Notes under the pieces: generated by a model | Databases searched by the model: none | What the model was told of the DNA's origin: nothing | The model's input: the letters and a program-made list of their open reading frames with translations, nothing else | Made by a program: the position numbers and the translations under genes | NCBI RefSeq assembly: GCF_036924515.1 | Contig: NZ_JAZHRR010000001.1 | Span: forward strand, 1,645,001 to 1,709,000 | Source of the DNA: Bradyrhizobium sp. AZCC 1610 | GTDB lineage: Bacteria; Pseudomonadota; Alphaproteobacteria; Rhizobiales; Xanthobacteraceae | Direction: 5' to 3' | DNA length: 64,000 bases | Shown: in pieces, positions 25,251 through 34,735 of the stretch | Layout: every line of letters starts with the position of its first letter | How positions within the stretch are numbered: position 1 is the stretch's first letter

Positions 25251-27086
25251 TCAGGGGCTTGCGACCTGCGGCAGCGTGTTGAAGCGCGCCTTCTGCTCGT
25301 TGCTCAGCGCGGCATAGAACTCATCCAGCGCCGGCTGCACCAGGGCGGCCGCCTGCAGCATGGCGTCGAGCCGCTTCTCCATTGCCTCCAGCCGTCCGAG
25401 CGGTGTGAGCGGTACGTCGTCGGGGCAGGCGGCCTGCAATTTTTCAACTGCACTCTTCGTCGCCGTGCTCAGGCGGTCGAGCGCATCCTTTTGCTTGCCT
25501 GCCGGATGTATCACGGCCTCGATCCGCTCGATCGGTAGCTGCGTGAGGCTGGATTTTGGTTCGCCGCAGCGCTCGGCTTGAGCATTCGCTTCCTGCTGCG
25601 GCGGCTGTTGCGATCGCTCGCCGACATCAGGGCCAAGTGCATTGAAACGCGCCTTCTGCTCGTCGTTCAGCGAGTTGTAAAACTGCTCCAATGCCGGCCG
25701 CACGATCCTCACCGCGTCGAGCGTTGCGCTGACGCGGTTCGTCATCGCGCGCAAGCGACCGGGTGGCGTCATCGCAAAGGTATCGGCGCAGGATTCCTTG
25801 AAGACGTCGGCAGCCTTTGCCGCCGCGGCTTTCAATTCATCGAGCAGGGCGCGCTGCTCGGGCGTCGGCCGTACGGCCCGCGTGATCTCCGCGATCGGCC
25901 AGGCGGTCACGCCCTTACCCGGATCTGCACACAATTGCCGGAGAGTCTGTGGGCTCACGCTTGCGCGTCCGCGCGCCCGATAATCGGTGATCGCTGCCCC
26001 AGGTTCCGGATATCGGGCGTAAGCGGAATACGGGCTGTCCGTACCCCAGAACACCGTGTCGACGAAGTCGTCATAAGCATAGGCCCAATAGCCGGGGTCG
26101 TAGGCGGTGGGCCAGAACGTATATTCGAAGATGTCGGAATAGGCGTAGGGCCAGAATACCGGGCCCAGCCAGGCCACAAACGCCGCGCGGTGGCCGCGCC
26201 GCCAGGCATGGCGAGGAGCCCAACCGTTCTCCCGAGCCGTGAGCGCGGCTCGGGCTTGCAGGGCATCATTGCTGCGGAATTGCGCGGCAAATCGCCCGCG
26301 TGCCGCAGCCTGCACAGCGGCAGATCGTTCGGCCGAAGGCTGCGGTCCCAGCCGTTGCAGGCGCGCCTGATCGCCTTGCTGCAAGCGCTGCTCGCGCTGG
26401 AGCAGGCGGTTCTGTGTCTGCAGCAACCGTTCCTGCGCGCGTTGCGCCCGGAGACTTTCCGGCTTTTGCGTCTGCAATTGCTGCACGCGCTGCTGCAAGC
26501 GGTCGATGCGGCTCTGCCGCTCCGTGCTCTGGCGCGACAGTGTGTTACGCTGCCGCTCCTGCACAATTTGCTGTCGCTGCTGGATGCGCTGCTCACGCTG
26601 CTGCGCGCGCGTTTCGATCTGTTCCTTCCGCGACGGTCGCGCGCCTATATCGGGCGATGTGCCTGGGCGCGAGGGTGCGGCGATGCGCGGCTCGGGTCTC
26701 GTCATGGCCGGTCGCTGCGGCGGCGCGGCCCGCTGGATCTCGGGTCGTGGCCCTGCAACGCGCGGTGCGGCTGCTCGCGGCGGTGCGGCGATTTGCGGCG
26801 CCGCGCGCGGGGCCATGGCTGGACGCTGAGGCGGGGGAGCTGCACGGAACGCCGGCGCGGCGGGTCGCGCCATTGCGGGAGGCGCCGCGGGGCGGGCCAT
26901 AGCCGGAGGTGCCGCTGGGCGGGCCATGGCCGGCGGTGGTCCCGCTGGTCGGGCTGCCGGCGCGGCCGGGGCGCCTGGGCCCGCGCCACCTGGGCCTCCT
27001 CGCTGTTGGGCGGACGAGCCGGTGCTCAGCGTGATCGCGGAGACACCAAGAAAAAGCGCTGCAATACGAACGCCGAGCGGAAGCAT
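25251..27086 (-). CDS. Exported Pro/Ala- and Gln-rich protein with two LTXXQ-like domains
   Basis: A 611-residue protein with a signal peptide (start MLPLGVRIAALF; GTTGAGG just upstream). Its regions are: a Pro/Ala/Arg-rich segment with repeats of PPAMARPAA (about 30-110), an Arg/Gln-rich probable coiled coil (about 130-245), a Tyr/Trp/Phe-rich middle (about 290-350), and two C-terminal copies of a Spy/LTXXQ-like helical unit. Each copy contains TPxGRLxAM and LxxEQKARFN. LTXXQ proteins related to Spy/CpxP act as periplasmic chaperones or sensors. The repeats and length are unusual. Other reading frames are also open here because of the skewed composition. Confidence 0.72.
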   Translation of the reverse strand: MLPLGVRIAALFLGVSAITLSTGSSAQQRGGPGGAGPGAPAAPAARPAGPPPAMARPAAPPAMARPAAPPAMARPAAPAFRAAPPPQRPAMAPRAAPQIAAPPRAAAPRVAGPRPEIQRAAPPQRPAMTRPEPRIAAPSRPGTSPDIGARPSRKEQIETRAQQREQRIQQRQQIVQERQRNTLSRQSTERQSRIDRLQQRVQQLQTQKPESLRAQRAQERLLQTQNRLLQREQRLQQGDQARLQRLGPQPSAERSAAVQAAARGRFAAQFRSNDALQARAALTARENGWAPRHAWRRGHRAAFVAWLGPVFWPYAYSDIFEYTFWPTAYDPGYWAYAYDDFVDTVFWGTDSPYSAYARYPEPGAAITDYRARGRASVSPQTLRQLCADPGKGVTAWPIAEITRAVRPTPEQRALLDELKAAAAKAADVFKESCADTFAMTPPGRLRAMTNRVSATLDAVRIVRPALEQFYNSLNDEQKARFNALGPDVGERSQQPPQQEANAQAERCGEPKSSLTQLPIERIEAVIHPAGKQKDALDRLSTATKSAVEKLQAACPDDVPLTPLGRLEAMEKRLDAMLQAAALVQPALDEFYAALSNEQKARFNTLPQVASP

Positions 27087-27212
27087 GACCTCAACTCCCT
27101 CGCGCCTCGTCACCCGGAAATGACAACGCGCAAGCGCGGGAATCGTTCGCCTGGGTCTATAACTGGCGTTGCGATATTGCGATGCGGGACCGGGTGCAAT
27201 TCGTGCACTGTC

Positions 27213-28433
27213 CTAGCTGACCTCGCACGACACGCTCAGAAATCCCCGGAAGCGGACCCGGCCGCCGCGTACCGGTTCGCCGCTGAGTGAATAGTCCGGA
27301 AACCGCGCCAGAAAACGCGAGATCGCGATCGCGCCTTCGAGTCGCGCCAGCGCCATCCCGGCGCATTGATGCGCGCCGGTGCCAAAAGCGAGATGGCGGT
27401 TCGGCGTACGGCCGATGTCGAAACGTTCGGGATCGGCGAACTGCGCGGGATCGCGGTTGGCGGCGCCGATGCACAGCGTCACCGGCGTGCCCGCGGGCAA
27501 TGCGACGCCGCCGAGTTCGAACGGCTCGACCGTCATGCGGTTGCCGAGCTGGTTGGAGCTCTCGAACCGCAGCATTTCCTCGACCGCGGTCTTGATCAGC
27601 GCGGGATTCTCGATGAATCGCCGTTTCTCGCTGGCGTGGTTCGACAGCGCCACCAGGCCGTTGCCAATCAAATTGGTGGTGGTCTCGTGGCCGGCATTGA
27701 GCAGGAAGATACAGTTGTGCAGCAGCTCCTTTTCGGTCAGCCGTTCGCCATTGTCTTCGCCCTGAATGAGCCGGGTCAGCACATCGCGGTCGGGATTGCC
27801 GGGCTTGGCCCGTCGCCGCGCCACCAGCCCTTCGAGGTAGCTGAGGAAATCCTTCACCGCCTTGTTGCCACGGGCGAAGGCGTCCGGGCCGATCACCGGC
27901 TCCAGCGCGCCGAGGATAGCCAGCGACCAGTCGCGCAAGGGCTCGCGCTCGCCCTCGGGAACGTCGAGCAGATTACCAATCACCTCGATCGGGATCGCGG
28001 CGGCGAAATCGTCGATCAGATCCACCTTACCCTTGGCGGCAATGGCGTCGAGCAGGCGGTCGACCAGCCGGATCAGATCGGGCTCCATGCCGGCGATCGC
28101 GCGCGGCGAGAGTGCGCCCATGATCAGCCGTCGGACGCGGGTATGGGCGGGAGGATCGTTGAACACGAGACTGGTGGTGTGGTGCTCGTAGAGCAGGCTG
28201 TCGCCATACTTCGGCGAGAACTCCTTCTTCTTGTCCGAAGAGAAGGCTTTGGTGTTCTTGTAGGCTGCAACCAGATCGTCGTAGCGGGTCAGGAAATACG
28301 AGCCGTTCGGTAGCCGCTTGACCGGCGCGGTCTCACGTAGCGCGCGATAGGTCGGGTAGGGGTTGGCATAGAACTCCGGCGTCAGCTTTTCGAGGTCGAA
28401 GGTAGCCGCCAGTTCGTGCGCATCCAAATTCAT
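27213..28433 (-). CDS. Cytochrome P450
   Basis: A 406-residue soluble bacterial (class I type) P450 monooxygenase. The oxygen-activation motif is AGHETTT in the I helix, the ExxR motif is EEMLR, and the heme loop is FGTGAHQCAG with the proximal Cys. Redox partners must come from elsewhere; the ferredoxin reductase at 7.0 kb is one candidate. It is divergent from a TetR gene, with 306 bp between them that contain several palindromes, so it may be under that regulator. I do not assign a CYP number or substrate. Confidence 0.9.
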   Translation of the reverse strand: MNLDAHELAATFDLEKLTPEFYANPYPTYRALRETAPVKRLPNGSYFLTRYDDLVAAYKNTKAFSSDKKKEFSPKYGDSLLYEHHTTSLVFNDPPAHTRVRRLIMGALSPRAIAGMEPDLIRLVDRLLDAIAAKGKVDLIDDFAAAIPIEVIGNLLDVPEGEREPLRDWSLAILGALEPVIGPDAFARGNKAVKDFLSYLEGLVARRRAKPGNPDRDVLTRLIQGEDNGERLTEKELLHNCIFLLNAGHETTTNLIGNGLVALSNHASEKRRFIENPALIKTAVEEMLRFESSNQLGNRMTVEPFELGGVALPAGTPVTLCIGAANRDPAQFADPERFDIGRTPNRHLAFGTGAHQCAGMALARLEGAIAISRFLARFPDYSLSGEPVRGGRVRFRGFLSVSCEVS

Positions 28434-28465
28434 GGCTCGCCATACTCTCTGGGAAGATTAAGTAA

Positions 28466-28498
28466 GCGACTGTCAAATTAGTCGCATTTGCAACTATC
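28466..28498. promoter_or_regulatory. Palindromes upstream of the P450 gene
   Basis: GCGACT (28466-28471) and AGTCGC (28480-28485) form an inverted repeat, and TAGTCGC with GCAACTA forms a second overlapping one around ATTT. They lie 33-65 bp before the P450 start and are good operator candidates. The rest of the 306-bp gap to 28739 shows no gene. Confidence 0.5.
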
Positions 28499-28700
28499 TT
28501 AGATGCCGTGCCCATGGCGTCAAGCCGGAGCGCAGCTTCCGGCCCCGCACCATCAGCGGCGCGTTCGGGTTGCGGCCGATCCGGGATAAACCGGAAAGGT
28601 GAGCGCCGGATTCCCGGAAAAATGGTGCTCGAACAAGGCGATGAGGCTGTGTCTTTGACGTCACCCCGCAGCGGGATTCGCGTGGTGCGCTGCAATAGAT

Positions 28701-28732
28701 CCTTGACTTCGTCAAGGTGAGTAATTACTCAC
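28701..28732. promoter_or_regulatory. Two tandem palindromes before the TetR-RND genes
   Basis: CCTTGAC/GTCAAGG around TTC (28701-28717) runs into a perfect 16-bp palindrome GTGAGTAATTACTCAC (28717-28732), which ends seven bases before the TetR start codon. The layout is what one expects of an autoregulatory TetR operator. TTGAC may also serve as a -35 box. Confidence 0.75.
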
Positions 28733-28739
28733 GTCCCTT

Positions 28740-29441
28740 ATGTCTACCCTGCGCATGACCAGTGACTTGCGGCGGCAATTGATCTTGAGCGCCGCCAAGC
28801 GATGCTTTGCTCGTAACGGCTTTGCCGGCACCACGACCAAGAGCGTGGCGGCGGCCGCGGCCATTTCGGAAGGGCTGCTGTTCAAGCACTTCCCCTCCAA
28901 GGCTGCGCTCTACGCCGAAATCCTCGCGGAGGAGTGCGAGGCCGATCCGGATTTCGCGCACCTGCTCGGCCAGGAGCCTTCAACTGCCACACTGGTTGAA
29001 CTGGTCAAGAGCATGGTTGGCCATTTCATGGAGGTGTCCGACGGGTCGGATCAGGAGGAAGCGCAGCGGCTGCGGCTGATGACGACCAGCCATCTCGATG
29101 ACGGCGAGTTCGCGCGTCTGCTCTACGACAAGATCAGTGGCCTGATCGGGCCGGTGTTCACCGCATCGATCGAACGCGCGGTAGCGGCCGGCGACGCGTC
29201 GCGGATCGGCAGCGATCCGCTCAACCTGTTCTGGTTCGCGCACCACACCGTGCTGATGGCCGCGCTCACGAGGCTTCCGGCCGTGCCCTGTCTTTCCTAC
29301 GGCAACGCCGCCGATCTGGAGCGGCAGCTTTGTCAATTCATCCTGCGCGGCATCGGACTTACCGAAGCCGCAATTGCTTCTCATTTGGACTGCGAGCTGT
29401 CGCCGACTTCGGGACAATCGGTAACTGCAGAAAGTGCATGA
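28740..29441 (+). CDS. TetR/AcrR family regulator of the RND pump operon
   Basis: A 233-residue repressor. The N-terminal helix-turn-helix is clear: RRQLILSAAKRCFARNGF, then TTKSVAAAAAISEGLLFKHFPSKAALYAEIL. The C-terminal half is the variable ligand domain. It starts just after a 16-bp perfect palindrome, its probable operator, and is followed within a few bases by the membrane-fusion and RND genes. It most likely represses the operon until a toxic ligand binds, and may also control the divergent P450. Confidence 0.9.
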   Translation: MSTLRMTSDLRRQLILSAAKRCFARNGFAGTTTKSVAAAAAISEGLLFKHFPSKAALYAEILAEECEADPDFAHLLGQEPSTATLVELVKSMVGHFMEVSDGSDQEEAQRLRLMTTSHLDDGEFARLLYDKISGLIGPVFTASIERAVAAGDASRIGSDPLNLFWFAHHTVLMAALTRLPAVPCLSYGNAADLERQLCQFILRGIGLTEAAIASHLDCELSPTSGQSVTAESA

Positions 29442-29442
29442 C

Positions 29443-30636
29443 ATGAATATCGTGACTGAACACAAGATATCGGGCAAGCCGATTGTCGACAAGCCGCACA
29501 AGCGGCCGGTGCGGATGGTGCGCTGGTTCATCGTCGTGGGACTGCTGCTGACCTTGCTGGTCGGCGGTCTCGTCTGGTTCAACTACTTCCGCGGCAAGAT
29601 GATTGCGCAGTTCTTTGCGAACAACAAACCGCCGCCGACCAGTGTCAACATTGCCACGGCGAAGTCCGAAACCATTCCGAATCTCCTGACTGCGGTCGGC
29701 GATCTCGCCGCCGTGCATCAGGTTAATGTCACGTCGGACGTCAACGGGCGCATTACCGATATCCAGTTCACGGCGGGTGCGAGCGTGAAAGAGGGCGCGC
29801 CGCTGCTGCAATTGTTCGACGGCCCCGAACAGGGCGACCTCGCCAACTTCAAGGCACAGCAGCGGGTGGCGCAGATCTCGCTGGATCGCGCCAAGCAGTT
29901 GATGGAGCGCCAGGTCGGACCGCAGGCGACCGTGGATACTGCGCAGGCTGCATTCGATCAGGCCAGCGCCGGCATCGCCAAGACCGAGGCGATCATCTCG
30001 CAGAAGCTTGTGCGGGCTCCGTTCAGCGGCGAACTCGGCGTTCGCAAGGTCGAGGTCGGACAATACCTGACCGCCGGCACGCAGATCGTCTCGTTGACCG
30101 ATCTGTCCGTGCTGTTTGCGAATTTCACCGTGACGGAAAAGGACTCCGGCCAGCTCAAGGTCGGCCAGATCGTTCGTATCGCCGTCGATGCCTATCCGGG
30201 CCAGACCTTCGAAGGCAAGATCACGACCATCGAGCCGCAGATCGCGACCGATACGCGCAACATTCGCGTGCAGGCGACGATGCAGAACCCGGATCGCATC
30301 CTCAAGCCCGGCATGTTCGCGACCACCACTGTGGTGCTGCCGGACAAACCGCCGGTCATCACCGTGCCCGAAACCGCGGTCGACTACACGCTCTATGGCG
30401 ACTCGGTCTTCCTGCTCGGCGAGAAGAAGGAAGCGGACGGCAAGACCAGCCTCACGGTCACGCGTAGCTTCGTGCAGACCGGCAAGCGCGTCGAAGGACG
30501 GGTTGAGATCCTGAAGGGTTTGAAGGACGGCGACCGCGTCGTGGCGGTGGGGCAACTCAAGCTGCAATCGGGGTCGGCCGTGACGATCTCGACCGATCCG
30601 ACACCGCCGATTCCGGCGAAGCCGCCGCGTTACTAA
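29443..30636 (+). CDS. RND efflux periplasmic adaptor (membrane fusion protein)
   Basis: A 397-residue MFP/HlyD-type adaptor that joins the inner-membrane pump to an outer-membrane channel. It has one transmembrane segment near residues 26-46, a barrel-sandwich lipoyl half beginning VTSDVNGRITDIQFTAGASV, a helical hairpin, a second lipoyl half (VRAPFSGELGVRKVEVGQYL) and a beta-barrel region. The ATG at 29443 is preferred; a GTG at 29434 would overlap the TetR stop. No outer-membrane factor is encoded here, so the pump probably borrows a TolC-like protein. Confidence 0.9.
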   Translation: MNIVTEHKISGKPIVDKPHKRPVRMVRWFIVVGLLLTLLVGGLVWFNYFRGKMIAQFFANNKPPPTSVNIATAKSETIPNLLTAVGDLAAVHQVNVTSDVNGRITDIQFTAGASVKEGAPLLQLFDGPEQGDLANFKAQQRVAQISLDRAKQLMERQVGPQATVDTAQAAFDQASAGIAKTEAIISQKLVRAPFSGELGVRKVEVGQYLTAGTQIVSLTDLSVLFANFTVTEKDSGQLKVGQIVRIAVDAYPGQTFEGKITTIEPQIATDTRNIRVQATMQNPDRILKPGMFATTTVVLPDKPPVITVPETAVDYTLYGDSVFLLGEKKEADGKTSLTVTRSFVQTGKRVEGRVEILKGLKDGDRVVAVGQLKLQSGSAVTISTDPTPPIPAKPPRY

Positions 30637-30654
30637 CGCGCACACTGACAAACG

Positions 30655-30678
30655 AACGCGGCCCCGAGGGGCCGCGTT
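30655..30678. repeat. Perfect intergenic hairpin between MFP and RND genes
   Basis: Arms AACGCGGCCCC and GGGGCCGCGTT are perfectly complementary with only GA between. No T-tract follows, so it probably tunes mRNA stability or relative expression of the adaptor and the pump, rather than ending transcription. Confidence 0.6.
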
Positions 30679-30738
30679 GGCGAAAGACGGGCAGCGAGAG
30701 TGCGCCCGAAACTGCTGAACCCACCGGGATAATCTGCA

Positions 30739-33700
30739 ATGACCGCCTTAACCGATATCTTCATCAAGCGTCCGGTCCTGTCGGTCGTCGTCAGCCTGCT
30801 GATCCTCCTGATCGGCCTGCGGGCCGCCAGCGTATTGCCGATCCGGCAATATCCGAAGCTGTCGAACACGGTGGTGAACATCATCACCTCCTATCCGGGC
30901 GCGTCGGCTAACCTCATTCAGGGCTTCATCACCACGCCGATCGAGCAGGCGGTCGCCTCGGCCGAGGGTGTTGACTACATCACCTCGTCGTCCGTGCTGG
31001 GCACCAGCACGATCCAGGTCTACATCAAGCTGAATTTCGACCCGAACCAGGCGCTGACCGAAGTTCTCGCCAAGGTGAACTCGGTCAAATACCTGATCCC
31101 GAAGGAATCGAACGACCCGGTCATAACCAAGAAGACCGGCCAGACCACGGCCGTGATGTATCTCGGCTTCTCCAGCGACGAACTCTCAGGCTCGGCGATT
31201 TCAGACTATCTGACACGCGTGGTGCAGCCGGTGCTGTCGACGGTCGACGGTGTGGCATCCGCCGACATTCTCGGCGGGCAAACGTTCGCGATGCGGCTGT
31301 GGCTCGATCCGGTGCGGATGGCCGGGCGCGGCGTATCGCCGAGCGATGTTTCGGCGGCAATTGCCGCCAACAACTTTCAGGCCGCGGCCGGCCAGGCCAA
31401 GGGCCATTTGATCGTCTCGAACGTTTCGACGAACACAGACCTGCGGAATCTCGATCAGTTCAAGAAGATGATCGTCAAGTCCAGGGACGGCGGATTCGTG
31501 CGGATCGAGGATATCGCGACCGTCGAACTTGCGGCCCAAAGCTCGGATGCGAGCGTTGCATTCAGCGGCGAGCGTGCGATCTTCATCGGCGTGGAGGCGA
31601 CCCCGCAAGGCAATCCGCTGACGCTAGTCAAGGGCGTTCGCGCGCTGTTTCCGGAGCTGGAACGCAACCTTCCGCCTTCGATGAAGATGAAGGTGGCCTA
31701 CGATTCGACCAAGTTCATTCAGTCATCGATCGACGAGGTGAAGAACACGCTGATCGAGGCCGTGCTGATCGTCGTGGTCGTGATCTTCCTGTTCCTGGCC
31801 TCGTTCCGCTCGGTTATCATTCCCGTGGTCACGATTCCGCTGTCGCTGATCGGTGTCTGCAGCCTGATGCTGGCGATGGGCTTTAGCTTCAACCTGTTGA
31901 CGCTGCTGGCGATGGTGCTGGCGATCGGGCTCGTGGTCGACGACGCCATCGTGGTGGTGGAGAACATCCATCGCCATCTGGAAGAGGGAAAAACCCCGGT
32001 GCAAGCGTCTCTGCAGGGCGCGCGCGAAATCGTCGGCCCCGTGATCTCGATGACGATCACGCTGGCGGCGGTGTATGCGCCGATCGGCTTCCTCGGCGGC
32101 TTGACCGGTTCGCTGTTTCGAGAGTTTGCTTTCACGCTCGCGGGCGCGGTGATCGTGTCCGGCGTGATCGCGCTGACGCTGTCGCCGATGATGTGCTCGG
32201 TTCTCCTGAAGAGCGCGGACGAGGGGCGATTCTCGAGGCTGGTCAACAGGGTGTTCGGCGCGATGACGCGCTGGTACGGCCGCCAGCTCGACCGCTCGCT
32301 CGACTATCGTCCGATCACCGGGCTGTTCGCGCTGACAATCCTCGGTCTGGTCGGCTTCCTCTATATGAACACTTCAAAGGAACTCGCGCCCGAGGAGGAC
32401 CAGGGCATCGTGTTCTCGGTGACCAAGGCGCCGAAATACGCCAACATCGACTATGTCGATTTCTACGGCGAAAAGCTCGACAAGGCGTTCCAGAAGTTTC
32501 CCGAGACCGATCTCCGCTTCGTCCTGAACGGTATCACCGGCCCGCAGGGCGGTATTGCCGGCATGCTGCTGAAGCCGTGGGACGAGCGCGAGCGTTCCTC
32601 GATCGCGCTGAAGCCGCTGGTACAGGCGGAGCTCTCAAAGATCGAAGGTGTTCAGGCGTTCGCGTTCAACCTGCCGCCGCTTCCGGGTGGACCCGGCGGC
32701 CTGCCGATACAGATGGTGATCAATTCGACTGCCGGCTTCCAGGCCGTTTATGATGAGATGGCGAAGCTGAAGGACGCCGCGCGAAAGAGCGGGCTCTTCA
32801 TCGTCTCCGACAGCGATCTCGACTTCAACCAGCCGGTGGTGCGCGTCTCCATCGACCGTTCCAAGGCGAGCGATCTCGGCATCAACATGTCGCAGGTCGG
32901 CAGCACGCTACAAACGCTCCTGGGCGGCAATTACGTCAACCGCTTCAACCTCGAAGGTCGCTCGTACCAGGTGATCCCGCAGGTGCCTCGCGGCATGCGG
33001 CTGTCGCCGGAATCGCTCGGCGGTTACTATGTTCCGACCAGCACCGGGCAGCTGGTGCCGCTGTCGACCATCGTGTCGATCCAAACCGATACCGATCCGA
33101 ATTCGCTGACGCATTACAACCAGCTCAACTCCGCGACCTTCTCGGCGGTGCCGATGCCGGGCGTAACGGTTGGGCAGGCCGTGGACTTCCTGGAGAGCGA
33201 AGCGAAGAAGTTGCCCGCCGGCTTCGGTCACGACTATCTGGCCGACTCCCGCCAATATGTGCAGGAGGGCAATCAGCTCGCGATCACGTTCGGCTTCGCG
33301 CTGATCATCATCTTCCTGGTGCTGGCAGCTCAGTTCGAGAGCCTGCGCGATCCGCTGGTGATCATGATCAGCGTTCCCATGGCGATCGTCGGTGCGCTGA
33401 TCCCGCTGTTCTTCGGCGTGGCGACCATCAACATCTACACGCAGGTCGGCTTGCTGACGCTGGTCGGCCTCATCACCAAGCACGGCATCCTGATGGTGGA
33501 GTTCGCCAACGAATTGCAGCTCAAGGAAGGTCTCGACAAGCGCTCGGCGATCGAGATGGCGGCCCGCATCCGGCTGCGTCCAATCCTGATGACGACGGCG
33601 GCGATGGTCACCGGCCTGATCCCGCTGCTGACCGCGACCGGCGCTGGTGCGGCGAGCCGTTTCTCGATCGGTCTCGTCGTGGTCTCCGGCATGTCGATCG

Positions 33701-33837
33701 GCACGCTGTTCACGCTGTTCGTGCTGCCCGCGGTCTATGTCTGGCTGGCCACCGACCACCAGGCGAAGGCCGGTTCGGAGCGGACCAAGGAGATTGCCGA
33801 CTTCGATCTCGGGAGGCCGGCGCTCAAACCGACCTGA
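30739..33837 (+). CDS. RND multidrug efflux transporter (HAE1 family)
   Basis: A 1,032-residue inner-membrane proton-driven pump. It has the AcrB/MdtB-like architecture: a first TM helix, a large porter domain, TM2-6 with the proton-relay motif VVDDAIVVVENIHRH, a second porter domain and TM8-12. The N-terminal phrase FIKRPVLSVVVSLLILLIGL is typical. It works with the adaptor upstream to export hydrophobic compounds. A strong terminator follows the stop. The ligand range cannot be read from sequence. Confidence 0.94.
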   Translation: MTALTDIFIKRPVLSVVVSLLILLIGLRAASVLPIRQYPKLSNTVVNIITSYPGASANLIQGFITTPIEQAVASAEGVDYITSSSVLGTSTIQVYIKLNFDPNQALTEVLAKVNSVKYLIPKESNDPVITKKTGQTTAVMYLGFSSDELSGSAISDYLTRVVQPVLSTVDGVASADILGGQTFAMRLWLDPVRMAGRGVSPSDVSAAIAANNFQAAAGQAKGHLIVSNVSTNTDLRNLDQFKKMIVKSRDGGFVRIEDIATVELAAQSSDASVAFSGERAIFIGVEATPQGNPLTLVKGVRALFPELERNLPPSMKMKVAYDSTKFIQSSIDEVKNTLIEAVLIVVVVIFLFLASFRSVIIPVVTIPLSLIGVCSLMLAMGFSFNLLTLLAMVLAIGLVVDDAIVVVENIHRHLEEGKTPVQASLQGAREIVGPVISMTITLAAVYAPIGFLGGLTGSLFREFAFTLAGAVIVSGVIALTLSPMMCSVLLKSADEGRFSRLVNRVFGAMTRWYGRQLDRSLDYRPITGLFALTILGLVGFLYMNTSKELAPEEDQGIVFSVTKAPKYANIDYVDFYGEKLDKAFQKFPETDLRFVLNGITGPQGGIAGMLLKPWDERERSSIALKPLVQAELSKIEGVQAFAFNLPPLPGGPGGLPIQMVINSTAGFQAVYDEMAKLKDAARKSGLFIVSDSDLDFNQPVVRVSIDRSKASDLGINMSQVGSTLQTLLGGNYVNRFNLEGRSYQVIPQVPRGMRLSPESLGGYYVPTSTGQLVPLSTIVSIQTDTDPNSLTHYNQLNSATFSAVPMPGVTVGQAVDFLESEAKKLPAGFGHDYLADSRQYVQEGNQLAITFGFALIIIFLVLAAQFESLRDPLVIMISVPMAIVGALIPLFFGVATINIYTQVGLLTLVGLITKHGILMVEFANELQLKEGLDKRSAIEMAARIRLRPILMTTAAMVTGLIPLLTATGAGAASRFSIGLVVVSGMSIGTLFTLFVLPAVYVWLATDHQAKAGSERTKEIADFDLGRPALKPT

Positions 33838-33860
33838 GCCTTCGCAACGGGCAATAATAG

Positions 33861-33898
33861 CGAGCGACGGCAGCGGAAATCGCTGCCGTCGCTTTTTT
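33861..33898 (+). terminator. Rho-independent terminator of the RND operon
   Basis: A 12-bp perfect stem (GCGACGGCAGCG / CGCTGCCGTCGC) with loop GAAAT is followed by six T residues, 24 bp after the RND stop. Confidence 0.93.
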
Positions 33899-33971
33899 CG
33901 TGTCGGGGGTATGCCGTCCGGCGACGCCGCCGGCTCTCCGTGCTAGGAAAGAAGAAAAGCAGGGAGCCAAC

Positions 33972-34715
33972 ATGACGAGCGACTTTCCCGCCGGCAACTA
34001 CCGCTTCATTCCTGGCGTGTTTCAGTATTCTGGTGGGGTGGCGGCCAACCCCGGCCATGAAATCGAACGCGTGCGTTTCGACCAACGAGTGCCGCTGGCC
34101 GAAGGTTTTGCGCAAATCGAAAAATACATTCAGGCGGCGGGAAGGCCCCTGACATCGTTCTGCGCCTGCGAATTGCGATCACCCGCGGCGTTCACCGACG
34201 AAGGATTTCGCAATTTCAACCTGCACTACGTCAAGACGCTGGCGGAGTGGGGCGTGTATGACGGCAAGACCAATCCGGTGGCGCGCAGCAATGTCTGTCC
34301 GGAGGTCGATCCGCCGGCCGAGCCGTCGTTCTACGCCTTTTCGTTTACGCGGCCGAGCCAGCGCACGGCGCCGAGCTTCGTGATCGCGGGAAGCGGCGAG
34401 TCGCAGGAAGGCAACGCCAGCTATGCGGAGCGCACGGTGCGCTATCGCGACACGAGCCCTGAGGGCATTGCGGAGAAAGTCCGGTATGTTGCCGGCGTGA
34501 TGGAGCGGCGCATGGGCGAGTTCGGGTTCGGCTGGAAAGATGCGACAGATGTGCAGACCTACACCATCCACGATTTTCACCACGTCTTTGCCGAAGCGCT
34601 CGTTCGCCGAGGCGCCGCGCGTTCGGGTCTGACTTGGCATTTTGCCCGGCCTCCGGTGATCGATCTTGAGTACGAGATGGATTGCCGCCGGGTGCTGCGG
34701 GAAGTGGTGATTTAG
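33972..34715 (+). CDS. CnbZ-like protein (2-amino-5-chloromuconate deaminase family), tentative
   Basis: A 247-residue cytoplasmic protein with AGGGAG before the ATG. I associate the N-terminal pattern FIPGVFQYSGGVAA with proteins named 2-amino-5-chloromuconate deaminase CnbZ, and the fold may be RidA-like, but this is from memory. No aromatic-degradation genes adjoin it. Conserved-looking stretches are CACELRSPAAFTDEGF and IHDFHHVFAE. It stands alone between the RND terminator and a repeat. If the family name is wrong, it should be read as a conserved hypothetical protein. Confidence 0.5.
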   Translation: MTSDFPAGNYRFIPGVFQYSGGVAANPGHEIERVRFDQRVPLAEGFAQIEKYIQAAGRPLTSFCACELRSPAAFTDEGFRNFNLHYVKTLAEWGVYDGKTNPVARSNVCPEVDPPAEPSFYAFSFTRPSQRTAPSFVIAGSGESQEGNASYAERTVRYRDTSPEGIAEKVRYVAGVMERRMGEFGFGWKDATDVQTYTIHDFHHVFAEALVRRGAARSGLTWHFARPPVIDLEYEMDCRRVLREVVI

Positions 34716-34735
34716 CGGCAGTTAGGTGAATTGCT

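Noticed and set aside
25578..27290. 570-codon frame on the plus strand
   Set aside because: It is antisense to the Pro/Gln-rich LTXXQ gene, whose signal peptide and domains support the minus strand.
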